From positions 12,884,106-12,944,105 of the forward strand of contig NC_045141.1 in the NCBI RefSeq assembly GCF_008831285.2: a stretch of 60,000 bases of DNA, given 5' to 3'. The notes below the pieces were generated by a model. That model had not been told where the DNA came from, made no database searches, and saw only the letters and a program-made list of their open reading frames with translations. Origin of the DNA: Nymphaea colorata (Eukaryota; Streptophyta; Magnoliopsida; Nymphaeales; Nymphaeaceae). The first letter of the stretch is position 1. Each line of letters opens with the position of its first letter. A program made the translations under genes and the position numbers. This document shows, piece by piece, positions 35,401 to 50,400 of the stretch.

Positions 35401-38400
35401 ATTAAGAGTTTATACTGTAAATGATGTACTGTCACTTACTTTTGTTACGAAAAAAATGCGAATCAACCAAATCTCCATGTTGACTTGCATGAGTTAACGA
35501 AGTAGATTATTCATTATAGCCAATGAGGAACGAAGTCTCAAGTTCACCAAGCATGGAAAGTTACATCATTGGGACCAGTTTCAAGGGTCCATAGTGCTTT
35601 TTTCAAGTTCGTTGCTACATTTCAGCAACTCCCACATGGTGGTGATATTTTTTTCCATCTATTTTGTATATAAATTTACCTATAAAGATGTCCCTTTGGA
35701 TGTCCTTGCACCATAAGCTGGATAACCAAATAGTAAAATTTGACATTATCTTGTTATTACTTCTCTGCTAAATTGTTGAAAAGATGTGCTGGATTGGAAA
35801 TGATGTACTGTCACTTATTTTTGTTACATAAAAAATGCGAATCAACCAAATCGCCATGTTGACTTGCATGAGTTAACGAAGTAGATTATTCATTATAGCC
35901 AATGAGGCACGAAGTCTCAAGTTCACCAAGCATGGAAAGTTACATCATTGGGACCAGTTTCAAGGGTCCATAGTGCTTTTTTCAAGTTCGTTGCTACATT
36001 TCAGCAACTCCCACGTGGTGGTGATATTTTTTCCCATCTATTTTGTATATAAATTTACCTATAAAGATGTCCCTTTGGATGTCCTTGCACCATAAGCTGG
36101 ATAACCAAATAGTAAAATTTGACATTATCTTGTTATTACTTCTCTGCTAAATTGTTGAAAAGATGTGCTGGATTGGCTGTTTTTGCACATCTCAGGGAGG
36201 TATAGTATATTCAAATACGGTGATGGTTCTGTCGTCTGTTCATACAAAGGAACATATCATTCAAAACATGGGATATGGATTAGAGTCAACACTGAACATC
36301 CACAAGTAAGCGAAATGTCATTTTTTGTACGTTCAGTATTCTCATGTCTAGAGCAGTATACAGAGGGTGTGTTCTCATTGTCTGTCCTTGCTCTTATGTT
36401 TCAGGGAAAAATTGCTTCTTGCACCTTATGGCATCGATGCAAAGGAATGGGATCCATCAACAGGCAAGATCCTTCCAGCAAGGTATTCATCAGAAGATTA
36501 TAAGGGTAAAGCCACCTGCAAGACTGAACTAAGGCGACACATTGGATTTCCTGATGATGCTTCTAAAGCTATTGTAAGATATCATTAAGTAAAAATTTAA
36601 AGGGATTTTCTTCTTAATTTTTTAAGCATAATGTTGAGATCCATTACTTTTATTTAGTTGCTCGGGTTGCATGGTTTGGTCTTGGTGCTATCTGTGCTTC
36701 TGCCTTGTTTTATGATGCTAACTGCTATTCTCAATGGACATTTACAAAAAGACAAAAAAAAAAGGGTTTGATTTTGTATGTTATTAACATGTTGGCACAC
36801 ATTTTCTTTTACATTTTATGCAACTGGGAAAACATAGTTCTAGAACAATTGTGTAACATTTTGCAAGTTATATATTATCCAAGTTGGCCAGCTTGGGATT
36901 CTTTGTTCATGATGAAGAAATGCTCTCTTCAAATCAAATATTTGATCAAACTCATATGTGCCTCTGTGATATGTTTACTCTTCAACAGATGGTAAAACAT
37001 GTAATGCTTCTCAATTCCTACAGGTATCTGGCTGGTTGAGTGCTGTCTAAGCTCACAATTGACTACTATTAGGTCATGTTCAATTGCTTGGAGTGTGCTT
37101 CTTGTGTGTACGTTACAACTTACCAGGGTGCATTTTCACCCTAAAATTAGGTGAAGGGAGTTGAAGATTTCCCTTTCCAACTTTCTCTACTTGACTTCAT
37201 TGTTAAACCTTCTGAGGCAGTGAGAGAGGCCCTGGACTTCCTTGCTGTGTGTTTGATTGCCTTGTGTGGTGAGGATGAAGTAAAGGTTGTCCAGGCAATG
37301 AAACATGTCTTTAGCAATGGGGTTAGGGGCATCTTTGGTACATTTTGATATTTCACTAGCTTCTCGTACAATCTGGTTGATGGTAAAAAGTATATATGTA
37401 CACGGTTCCAATTTAATGTCATACTAAAAAGATCCGTGAGTTTTCTTTAGTGTTTGAAAAACCATTCGAGTCAACCAAGTTGACTTTGGTGAATCTGTGA
37501 TTCGGACATCAACCTTGTCAAAGAAATAAAAGACAAAAAACTTGACAAGACCTAGCCATCATGGATAACCTGACTGTGTCATCTAAGTTTCATCCAAGTC
37601 AACCAAATCACATGCTGGTTTAAAGTCATGTATGTATATAATTTGTTTTTATTTAAATCATATCACAGCTCAAATGAGTGTTTATTAAACACCTCTAGGT
37701 CCTCACAGTTATGTGTGTTTGTGTGTATGAGGTAATGACAGGGTGCCTCCTGGCACACACACACCCACTTATTGTAAGACTTGAGAATGTGTGTCTTTAA
37801 TCTTTCTGTCCAAATTACATGATGTAAAATATCATTTCTGTCAAATATGTCATGTTGAATGTATATGTAAGGTCTGATTGCAGTAATACTAGCTGTGCCT
37901 ATGCTTTCCATAACATGGGTCCTGGAGCAATTGTAGAAAGTAGAAACCATTCAGTAAAGTAGCTAGGGCGACTTATCCTTTATAGCATATCTTTTGGACT
38001 GTTTATGGTGTCACGAATATAACTGTGGGACATGGCACATCTTCTTTTATCATATTTATTCATAAGTATACTTGTATGTATTTAATTGATCTGTCATAAG
38101 TCTAAAACTTTATATTGCTTTAGGTATTTTACAAGTATGATTGAAAATTGCCTTCATCATAGCATAACATAACTTTAAGAACTTATTGAAACAGGAAGTG
38201 CTTATCTAAAGCATGCAGATGGTTTCAGAACTATGTTACAGAACAGAATTATGTCACAGCAAAAATAACTAAAACTTTGATGGAAGCATTTTGTTATGAT
38301 TTGCATGCAAACTCACCTATTTAATTTAAGGATGATTGTTTGTTGAGTCATGAATATTGCATATAGTCTAACAATCTCTGTATGAAGTGCACAGAAAGGC

Positions 38401-41400
38401 ATATAATGTCCATGTTGTGTAATTATAGTGCATATATTATTCAAATTTTGCAATATATATACATATATAACTATACTTCATTGTCAAGAATATCATTAAT
38501 TGGGAATTTGTTTCTTCCAAGAAAATTTTTATGAAAAAATAGTTTTCTACTACTTTTCTTCGAAAAACATTAATATCAATTCAAAATAGTTATTAAAATG
38601 TCTTGAAAAGCCCATTAGAGACATTTTGATTTTGGGATCTTTTCAAAATATTGCAATTCTTATACTAGTTTTTTTTTCCTTTTTCTGTATTTTTTTAAAG
38701 GAAAAACATGCCAATATTTGTGACAATCTTTTATGCATGATGAAAAACCAAGTTGTCAAACACAAGCCAAATCACCGAGTTGGGTGGTGGATCCTGAGTC
38801 AATTCGCTCTGGGTCAAATCTCAAATCTCTGGGTTTTGAAACTTTGGTTTCCATTGTGATGGTTGAACTGAACATAGTATTTAACAGCATTTTGTGTAAA
38901 AGGAAACATAACATTAAAAGCATTGAAATATTGAACCTGTAAATGTCATCTCAAATGCATCTATTGTTTGTTAGATATCATACTTTTCTTTCTTTTTCTT
39001 TTGTGTATATCAGTTTTTTCCCTCACATGCTCATTAGCTTTGTAGAGTCTAATGTTTGTCCTTTGTTCTGCAATTAGTCTAACTCATGCATTCCTAGATG
39101 CTTCTTTTGCTTACCCTGCAGCCGATAGAAGGTTAAAATTTTTTGTTTTTGTTGGTGTCAAAAAGCTGTACAATTTGGTATCAACAGTCATACAGGTGGA
39201 TGTCAATTTAGTTGAAGCTTGAGGGCTCTAAGCGCGTGGAATGAGTAATGACACTGATATACAGAACCATAGTTTCCACGTGTGAAATTTTCATCCCGGT
39301 TTGTTGCAATTTATTGGAGAAACAACAATAAATATGTGTTATATCAAGAAATTGAAGTGCTTGTTTAAGTAGATCCTTATGTTAGATATTTCGTGAACCA
39401 CTATTCATTTGTTCTCTGTTTTTTTTCCTCCTTACTCAGTACCTTGGTTTTTCACATGAACACCACACAGATTGCTTATGTATGCACCAAACTTTCGGAC
39501 CTTGATTTCCAGAATCTAAGACCAGCAATTCGGCTTGCAATGAACAGGGGAGCTCAGGTTGTCTGTCCTCATTATAGAGTATTTCATTTTGTAATATTTG
39601 ACTGGTTAAATCATTTAACTTTGTTATTTTAATTCATGAGGATCAGTTTGTCATCATGGGTTCCAGTGAAACATCAGGGACAGAAGCTGCAATAAAGGTT
39701 CTTCAAAATGAATTCAGGGTAACTCCTTGATGCCAATTTTGTTGGTGATCAGTATTTCGCTTGCATTTTACTATAGGACGCAAGCCATAGCTTAATATCA
39801 TCTCCATTCACTGGCTTGTCAATGTGGAAGCTGAATTTGGTTGTCGCCTTTCATGGACAAAATAACAATTTTGTGCTTTAGTATTTATATAGTCTTTCTG
39901 GAAAGCCTCTCAAAATTGACCAATGAGATTTGAACCTTTTAGAAATTAGGAATGCACGTATAATTTGAACAGAAATAGACTGTGTGTTGAACCTGGAATT
40001 TAGCCCTAATTCACATAAAATATTGGAAAATCTCAATGGTAGGAGTTACCACCTGCACTTAGTAATAATGAGAGGAAAAGATATTTGAGCTTGCATTACT
40101 ATTGAAATGAAACGTTAATCATATGTTCTTCTCTTCCTTCCAGTTTTCCTTTTTCAAAAGGCATATCCATGTTAAACATGATAATAAAAGTAAAAGTTGA
40201 AATGTTTGTGCTTCTTTTGTGAGTTTAGTTCTTAAAAGGTTGTGTAGAAACACGAACCACACAGAGAGAGAGTGGAGAACGAACACACAATCTACGTGGA
40301 AAACCTCAGAAAGAGGTGAAAAACCACGGGGAGGCTCTGACCTAGGGGCACACCGCAACCCTAGGAGAGAGAAAATTATATTTCACTTAATTCAACACTA
40401 AACACAAGTGACAATATAAAGAGAGAGAGAGGAGAAGCCGCCTAGGGTACCGAGCCCGCCTCGGTACCCGCGCCCCATAGAACCGGGTCCAGGAATGGAT
40501 CCGGTTCCCACAGCAACATATTCTAACACTCCCCCTCAAGCTTGGCATACATGTCAAACATGCCAAGCTTGCTAACATTCTTTTCGAATGAAGAAGTACA
40601 AAGCCCTTTAGTTAGGACGTCTGCAACTTGATCTTCAGACTTCATATATGGCAGAATCAGCTCCTTTGAGTCAATGCGTTCCCGGATAAAATGACGGTCA
40701 ATCTCCACATGTTTGGTCCTGTCATGTAGAACTGGATTATTGGCAAGATTAATCGCAGACTTGTTGTCACAGTACATCTTCATTTTATCTCCCAGTTCCA
40801 CACCAATATCAGTCAAAAGAATCTTCAGCCACAGCATCTCTGTAACCCCCATTGCAACAGCCCTGTACTCAGCCTCCGCACTAGACCTCGAACATACTTC
40901 TTGCCTCTTACTTCTCCAAACAACTAGGTTACCTCCAAGAAAGATACAATACCCTGTAGTAGACCTCCTTGTGTCAGTGCAACCTGCCCAATCTGCATCT
41001 GAGTAGCCCTCAATGGTAAGTTTGTCCTGTCGAGTATACAACAGTCCTTTTCCTGGGTCATTCTTTAGATATCCCAGCACTCTTTCTGCACTCTTCCAGT
41101 GACAATCCGTGGGAGCATGCATAAATTGACTTAGCACATTTACCGCATACGTGATATCAGGGCGAGTTAGAGTAAGATAGATAAGCTTACCTACTAGCCT
41201 CTGATATCGCCCTTTTCCTTCCTCATCCAGAATAGTGTCCGTCTTGATACTTATCTTAGTTCCCGACTCTATAGGAGTAAGATAGGGCCTACAACCAAGT
41301 TTGCCTGTCTCCTTTAGTAAGTCAAGAGTGTACTTCCTTTGATTCATAACCAGCCCTGTCTCTGATCGAGCAATCTCTATCCCCAGAAAGTATCTCAGCT

Positions 41401-44400
41401 TACCCAGATCCTTGAGGTCGAATTCCTTAGCTAATCTCTCCTTCATCTTTCTGTTTTCTTCTTCGTCACTGCCAGTGACAATCATATCATCAACGTAGAC
41501 AAGGAGAAGACTCACCAGACCACCTCTCTGCTTTATGAATAGGGTATGATCTCCATTTCCTTGCTTGTACCCAGTAGACTTCATAACGATCCTTAGTCTC
41601 TCAAACCAAGCTCTAGGCGACTGCTTCAAGCCATACAAAGCTTTCTTGAGGTGACAACATTTTCCCTCTTGAACATACCCGGGAGGCATGCTCATATAGA
41701 CTTCTTCCTCCAGATGGCCGTTCAAGAACGCATTTTTAACATCAAGCTGGTCCATGCGCCACTTCCTGTGCACAGCAAGAGCAAGAATAACCCTCACGGT
41801 CTTCAACTTTGCAACAGGGGCAAAGGTCTCAAGATAGTCGATTCCATACTTCTGACTGAACCCCTTTGCAACCAAACGAGCTTTATATCGATCTACAGTG
41901 CCATCAGGTTTGTACTTCACGTTGTAAACCCACTTAGAGCCAACTAGGTGTGTCCCCTTAGGAATATCAACAACTTCCCATGTTTTGTTCTTAGCTAACG
42001 CACCCATCTCCTCTGTCATAGCATGTAACCACTTGGGATCATCCTTAGCATCATCCACCGACCTGGGAATAACAACTTTGGATAAGGTTGTGATAAAACA
42101 TTTGTAATTTGTACTGAGCTTAGCATAAGAAACAAATCTCTGAATAGGGTGAGAAGTACATGACCTGGTGCCTTTGCGCACAGCAATGGGAAGCTCTTCA
42201 TTCGATGGACTTGGGTCATCCGGGGAGATCACAGGATTGGGATTGGTTCTATCCTCATCACCAACATCTTCCACTGTAGCTTTCTCCTTTCTGACATAAA
42301 CCTGGCCAAACAAGTGATCCCGGGCAACAATGGGCTGAGCATCCACCGTGACCCCTTCCATATGGCTGCCCTTCTCATTACTGACCGTGACCGTGTCAAT
42401 CACACTGGGACTAACCTTGTAATCCAAAAACTCCATAAACTGAATTAGCTGATTAGAGGAATACTCTTCCCCTTTGTTCCCAAGACACTCCCCCTGAAGA
42501 GGATTCACCGAAAAATACGACTCATGTTCATGAAATGTGACATCCCTCGAAACATACACTTTGGAAGTAGTGGGATCCACACATTTATACCCCTTCTGAG
42601 TGGAAGAGTACCCCAGGAAAACTCCTTTAATAGACCGGGGATCAAGTTTTTTGAGAGTAGGGCTATGATTATGCACAAAACAACTGCACCCAAAGACACG
42701 AGGAGTAAGAGGCCACGGATTCTGAGTGGGCCACAGGGTAGAATAAGGAGACTGACCATCCAACACCCTAGTAGGCATACGGTTAATGAGATGTGCACTA
42801 GTGAGAAGTGCATCACCCCAATACCGCTTCGGGACATGACGTTGGAACATAATGGCCCGGGTAACATTCAATAGATGACGATTTTTACGTTCAGCTATAC
42901 CATTTTGAGGAGGGGTATAACTACAAGAGGTTTCATGAACAATCCCCTTGCCTTTCAAGAATTCATCAAGGGATTGGGAGACATATTCCCTTGCATTATC
43001 CGTACGGAAAGCTTGAACAGTAGTATGGAATTGAGTCTCAACAAAGGCAACAAAGTTTTTCACAACTGCTGGAACCTCACTACGTTCTCGCAACAAGTAC
43101 ACGAACGTACATCTAGAGTAATCATCAATAAGCGTCAAAAAATAGTGACAACCACCACACGTGGGTACTCCAGAAGGACCCCAAACATCGGAATGAACTA
43201 AGGCAAACGGATGAGTGGTTTTATTCAAAGAAATAGGGTACGAAGCCCTGACATGTTTAGCCAATTGACACACTTCACAAGCGAAGGAGTCAATTGAGAC
43301 AGAAGCAAACAAATGAGGAAACAACTTCTTTATTAACTGGAAGGGTAGATGTCCAAGACGCTCGTGCCATCGCAGAACAGTAGATCTATCGTTCACACCA
43401 GACAAGTGACCACTCGTGGCAGAAATCAATGCTGAAGCAACTTGTACCGGCAGCCTGTAGAGCCCATCAGTAACCGAACCAATCCCAATCTTCTTCCCCG
43501 TCACCAAGTCCTGCAGGGAACAATGATCAGCAGAGAAAATCAGATTACAGTTTAATTCTTTAGTAATACTGCTGACAGAGAGTAAGTTCACAGGAATATT
43601 TGGAACATGCAGGGCATTGTGGAGACGGTATTTGTTCAACAGGGACAAGCTCCCTTTCCCAGCCACAGAGATAGAAGACCCATCTGCCATAGACACGCGT
43701 TGCTTGCCAGAAGAAAGTTGATATTCTTGAAAGAGTTTAGAGTCCCCTGTCATGTGGTGAGTGGCTCCACTATCAACAATCCAATTACCAAGAGAAGGGT
43801 TACCTTGATCAGTCGAGGCAACGAGAGCTTGGGCTAGCTGAGCCCCTTCAGACGTGGAGGACTCCTCAGGGGTAGTAGATAGACGGCTGATGTACGCCTG
43901 TAGCTCCTTGAGTTGAGCAGGGGACAACTTGGACTTTGCACCACTAGAAGAATTGCTCTGACTGGAATCAGACACAGAAGGGCTACGCTTGCCAGAGGGA
44001 GGACGACCTCTGACCAGTCTCTTCTCGGGATGAAGATCCCAACAGAAATCCACCGAATGCCCCAACTTGTGGCAATGAGTGCAATGTCGGGCAGGACGCT
44101 GCCCAGTCCCTGAGGCACGGCTGACAAAGGCAGAAGGGCCATGACCGGTGTCAAGATGCATCACCTGGCGACGTTGTTCTTCAGACTCAACACGAGCATA
44201 TACTTCCTCTATCCCCGGAATCTCATCACCATTAAGAATCTGGCTACGAATAGACTCAAATTCATCCCGCAGGCCTCCCAGAAACAGAAACGTACGGTCC
44301 ATCCATTCCTTTTCCCAGTAGAGGGAATGATCTGAACCGCATGTCCACTCATCAGTCACATGATAATCTAACTCCTCCCACTTGGTCTTCAGGGCAGCAT

Positions 44401-47400
44401 AAAAGGCAGCAACAGACAAATCACCTTGTGTCAGAGAGTAAATACTGCGTTTAATCTGATAGGTGCGCAAATGTCTCTTCTTGCGACCATACATCTTTGC
44501 AAGCACAGTCCACATATCAAAAGATGTCGGCTTCCGCAGAATGAGGGGCTGAATATCGGATGACACGGAGCTGATAATCCACACCTTCACTTGGCTGTCC
44601 TCCAACGCCCACGTCGCCCATTGAGGATCAGATTTGATGGGCGCAGGTTTGTCGCCAGTGATGTAAGAGAGACGCCCACGGCTAGTAATCCCAATCTCGA
44701 GAGCGGCAGACCAAGATAGGTAATTGTCCTTGGTCAGACGGATGGAGGTGACCTGGATCGGCACGTTCTCAGTCTTGGAGGCGCTGCCCGTGTCAAGAAC
44801 GGCATCTTTTTGAGTCCCCATCGCTTCTGCCATCACAAACTAGCACACAGCAACAAGAGGCACAGCAGCGGGAATGAGGCAACGGCGTCGGGAAGGAGGC
44901 AGCGGCGACGGCGGCGGGAATGAGGCAGAGGCAACGTAAAGCAGGCGACGGCGCAACACAGAGGCCACCCACGGTGGCAGAAACAAAGAACGGGACGAAC
45001 GGAGGACCGCGGGGGCGTAACAGGCGGCGGCGGAACAGAGGACGGCGGCGGCGGAACAGTGGACGGCGGCGGCAGAGCAGGGCGACGTCACAAGAGCAGC
45101 AGCGACGCCGGAACAAAGGACGGCGGCGGCGGAACAAAGGACAGCGGCGGCAAAGCAGGGCGACGTCACACGGGTAGCAGCGGCGCCGGAACTTCAACGG
45201 CGTCGGGCGACGAAAAAACTGGACGATCCTCGGAAAAAACGCTTCTCCAACTCCGCTGGCTCTGATACCATGTAGAAACACGAACCACACAGAGAGAGAG
45301 TGGAGAACGAACACACAATCTACGTGGAAAACCTCAGAAAGAGGTGAAAAACCACGGGGAGGCTCTGACCTAGGGGCACACCGCAACCCTAGGAGAGAGA
45401 AAATTATATTTCACTTAATTCAACACTAAACACAAGTGACAATATAAAGAGAGAGAGAGGAGAAGCCGCCTAGGGTACCGAGCCCGCCTCGGTACCCGCG
45501 CCCCATAGAACCGGGTCCAGGAATGGATCCGGTTCCCACAGCAACATATTCTAACAGGTTGGATAGAAACACTCAAGAGATTAACTAAAATCCTTATGTC
45601 ATTTTTAGACGGTAAGAATTTGGCTATGATGGATAAGCTGATTTATTGTAAGAACATGCCTACTTGACTTTGACCACCTTCATTTTCTACTAAAGGGAAA
45701 GGAAATTACTTTCTTTCGGGGTTTCCCAGCTATCTGGGCTAGGAATTGAGATGGCTGGTTCCCAAAAGGGCCAAAACAATGTCTTTAATGGTGGAAATCC
45801 AGGAATGAGCTGCAGTCAACTGCATTGACTCTTGGTGCCAATGTTCTCTGTAATTATTTAATGACAAAACTTCCTTTCTTCAACATTCACTTGCCTTAAA
45901 GGAAGTTTCAGCTATGCTCCTTTCTATGGGTGAGAGAAGCCATCCTCCTCCTAGGCCCTTCCACATACCACCTAGTGGCTAAAGCCGCAGTATAATGTAT
46001 CTCTTCTATGGAGGAAAATCCTACTCTTACAGGACTTGGACCCTTTGTGCAAACTGAAAGGTAACTAGAAAACCTAATTCAATATCCACTATAATAGTCC
46101 TTCCAGGCATGTCCATGTGGCATAGCGAGGAACCATCCATCTATGTAGTGAATGTGAGATTCATGTACTGAAAATGTACTTTCATGAACCCTTGGTCTTA
46201 TCTCCCTTCATTCCTCTATTGTCATTTGTTGTTAGCTAAGCCAAATGATGATCACTGTGCGATTCCTTATACACTGCAGATTGGGATGTTAGCATGTCAT
46301 TCCTTCTCCAGAATTGGTGAGGACCAGATTATAAACTTTTCATTGCGAATGTGCATCTGAGCTAGATTACATATTAATAAGATATATTCGGACATTTGAT
46401 TTGAATCTACTAGTAATGTTTCATATTTGGAACACTAAAGTAGGATTGAGGACCCCTCAAATCAGTTTTTAATTTTATTTAGTCTTATCTAGTTCAGATC
46501 CAGGTCAGAACAATTAACTGCCATTCTTAAACAGAAATAGCACGTTTTTAGCTTTTGTAAGGACCTAAATTTAGAGCATGTGTTCAGGTTAATTCTGTCA
46601 CACCCCAACACTTTGACACCCAAATAAATTTTCTTTTTGTTAAAACATAAAACATTAAGGTGTGACGACACAACACTTCAAAAGGAAATGAACTATGCAA
46701 TTTAAAACAATGGGGCAACTTTCATTTATATAACAATTTTCAGTTCATACAAAAATCACATCATACTTCTCAATATATATATGACAAAAATGTCTCCAAA
46801 TCACAACATTGATGCCTAACAAAAATAAGACATCAATATGACCAAAACAAGATGCGCCGGCACTACAAAAGACCCAAAACTTCTGCAGTAGGATGTGAGT
46901 AGAGCCACCTGATCAACCTGCTGCCCCGAGTCCGCCAAACCTGAAAAAAATAAAACAACAGAAGGCTTAGCCTTCATAGTATGACAACAAGCCAAAAAAT
47001 TCCCTAACTCTCTTAGGTAAGGGCTCAAAAATGGAGTATAACAGTTACAAAAGTCAATCGCTATCATGTCGTAGTAGGGCGCACAAGCACAAGACTTGTT
47101 ATGGAAGCCATTCACATATACTACGACATGTAAATGCTTCTCAGTGGCCACAATAAACACATTTAACAATCACATTCACTTCATTCAGATACACTTCATT
47201 CACATTCTTTTCATTTACATTAGCTTTAGTGAATTGACAGTTCCTGTGGGTGCACGCACAGACATGTGCACATCGCGGGCAGTCTGCAGCCGAGAGACAA
47301 CCCCTGTGGTGGCCCGAAACAATATGGATCCATTCACGCTGCAGCGGAAGAGCACTCGTCCACGCTGCAGCGGAAGAATACTCGTCCATGGATGTGTGAA

Positions 47401-50400
47401 TTCCAATAAGAGATACTCAGTCTTCCCTAGGACACCCAGTTTGGGAAGGCGGGAGCCCAACACTCCATGCACATCACACAACAATAACTTGGGGTCTTGC
47501 ACCGCCTGCGTTCCGAACAGACGAGACCAATGGCGAAGGCGGGACAACTCCCAAACACATTGCCACAACCCACTGGCCTCTCATCTCTTATTCTACATTG
47601 CCACAACCCACTGGCCTCTCATCTCTTATTCTACATTGCCACAACCCACTGGCCTCTCATCTCTTATTTTTTCTTACTTATCATTAGGAAAACACATTTA
47701 CAAAATGACCGGCTAGCTCACGGGGTTGGTTCACTTCACGAGTGCACTCATACCTCTAATTGCCTCCACATAAGGGCTACACATATCATTAACATTCTTA
47801 GCTAGCCGTCATAACATTACGGGTACAATTACCCTCCAATTTCATTCATTGCATTGTGCTCATGGCACTGCATACGAAACATTACAACATTCACATCACT
47901 CAACACATCAATCATATCTTTTAAAACTTAGCCGAACTATAAAGAGTAGTCTCGATCTGTGATTGGCTCGTAGTTGTCCTATGTAGTTATCATTCTAGGA
48001 TGTTTTCTAATGCACAATTGGGGTCGAGGAGATACTAGACTCGATGCTCCACCTCATCTGTCCTAAACAGTTATCAATTCTAACATGCACATGCAATTGC
48101 CAAACATTCAATCATATTACAATCATTCAATCACATCACAATCACAGGATCCAACGATCCTGCAAACACACATTCGAAAGTCGGCCCTAGGCAGGGATTT
48201 GCCTGGAATGCCGCCATACCTGCCACGCGTCCACAAAACACCCAATATGCCTCGAGCTTCAAATCTGGTTGCTCAAGGTCTATTGGACGTGTCCGGTGTA
48301 CCTGCAAACACAATTACACGATAAGTTTTCTACTCGTTTCGCTTTACAATTTATACAAATATGAAACATAATCATTGAGGCATGTCATCACCTCAAGAGG
48401 GTGTCGACGTGTAGTATCGACCCACAAAGCCCTCAAAAAGGTCTCTTCCCAACAATTACTCCCAACTCATATGCTCTTTCCAACCAACAACGCAATACGC
48501 CCATCGACAATCGCATGCGCCACATGTTTACTAAAACGGTTCTAAATCTTCTCAGCCACATCAAATCTCTACCATGTTTCCAAATAGCTTCGAAAATCAA
48601 CTCATAATGCTAAAGAGATAGACATACATGTGGACCCTCGTCCTTCTCAAAATAGTCCTAAACTTTTCCCAAAATAGCAACTTCACTAGCATGCATTCTA
48701 AATCATCAAATCTTAAGTCTAGCATACCCAATCATTAATTATATGTCCGCTAACATAAAATATTAAACAATTTAGGCTCGATTAGGCCTCGCTCACCCCA
48801 ATCTTAAAGTTCAAACTGTCGTAGTGATCTCGGGCCCCGGCAGCCACCTCAAATGTTCGATTGATCCCCAAACGACAAAAGTCATTCAATGTCGTCACCA
48901 CCAACGCCTTCTATTCGTTGTTATGAGGGGGAAGACGCGTCCCCAAACTGCAATTCCAACCCAATAACAATAAGGAGGTGAAAAATAGTGAAAGAGGGTT
49001 AAAAAGGAGGGTCTGCTGAGAGAAGAAGACAGTCGGCTGTGAGATAGGTTGTTCGGTTGAGGGAGAGTGCTCGGTTGAGGGGTTGACGGTAAGGAGAGAG
49101 TTCAACTGGAGAGAGTGTGGGCAGAAGAGAGTGCAAACAGAGAGGGGAGATGAGCTGAGGGAGTTCGGATAGAGGGGAGGGACAGATAGAGAACAGCAAA
49201 AGGGAGATGAAGAAGAAAGAAGAGACAGAGAGAGAATGCAAAGAAAGAGAGAGACAGGCAGAGAGAGAGGGCGTGTGAGGAGGGTGGGAGGAAGAGGGTT
49301 GCGCAGGAGGGAGGCCGTGCGGGAGAGAGGGAGAAGACTCGGGTTAGAGGGAAAACGACAGAAACAACATGAGAGGGAGGAGGAGAAGAAAGAAGAAAGA
49401 AGAGAGAAGAGGCAAGGGAACGACAGGGCTCACCTTATGCGCCGCCGTTGTTCACCCTCGTCACCGCCCTGCTCTAACCTCTGTCTTCTTCTTCTTTGCG
49501 CTGGCACGAGAGGCAACGAAGGGGGAACTGAGAAGAAGACGAGGGGGAAGAGGGAAAGATGAGGGAGAAGAGGCATCGGGCTCCCACGCGGGTGGGTTCG
49601 GGTCTGGGTCTGGACCTGATCCGGCCCACCTGCAAAAGACGAGCGTTACAAATTCAGCTCAGTCTCATTGAATCCTTTTTTAGATCCAAATTTGGACTCA
49701 AATGGGTTAAATAATATTTCACAAACTGACCTAATAGGGTCCAGCATGCATCCAATACTTTCTCGCTTGTAGTTTGACCAGGCCTATCTTTACAGAAACT
49801 GTATCCATGCACAGATATAGATAATCGGAAGAAGTAAGCACACAACAAGAAAAACATAATGCATGAGTTCCTGGCTACATGACATGAATGCAGGTGTCCA
49901 GTGCAAATCTAGGTGTAGATGCTGGTACAGGTTCAGCGGAGTGTATACACATGTTTATGAGTGAACATACAATGAAAAGCACAATTATTGGTATAGATCA
50001 TTGTTAGAATATATTGTAATGGGGAACCGAGTCCATATCTGGACCCGGTCCTATGGGGCACGGATACCGAGGCAGGCTTGGTATCCTAGGCGGCACTCTT
50101 TCTCTCCCTCCTATATATTCTTCACTTACATGTAATTGTTGAGTTAAGTGAATGTGATTTTCTCTCTCCTAGGGTTGCGGTTTGCCCCTAGGTCAGAGCT
50201 TCCCCGTGGTTTTTCACCTCTTTCTGAGGTTTTCCACGTATACTGTGTGTGTTTTCTCTACTCTCTCCTTGTGGTTCGTGTTTCTACATGGTATCAGAGC
50301 CACCGCGTGTGAGATCGTTGGTGTGCAAGTAGTGCTTTTCCGCCGTTCACGTGTTGCCCCCGTTGCCGTTTCCAGCACCGCCGCCGACACTATTCCCAGC

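Larger units (their letters stand above)
40243..45556 (-). mobile_element. Copia LTR retrotransposon D, complete
   Basis: 286-bp LTRs that I read as identical, target duplication GGTTG at 40238-40242 and 45557-45561, primer-binding site, purine tract and an intact gag-pol frame. It is the same family and orientation as element A, with nearly the same protein. The LTR identity makes it probably the youngest insertion in the window. It lies antisense in intron i-j. Confidence 0.97.

Noticed and set aside
37151-37348. Open frame of 65 codons in intron g-h as a possible exon or gene
   Set aside because: No motif recognised, no match to the starch synthase block expected here, and exons g and h already join in phase.
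47096-47716. 206-codon open frame in the solo-LTR-like element
   Set aside because: Runs through a 38-bp tandem repeat and has no domain; length is explained by the repeat and base composition.
49200-49560. Purine-rich (GA/GAGG) region with Arg/Glu-rich open frames
   Set aside because: Simple-sequence bias inside the solo-LTR-like element; no conserved domain.
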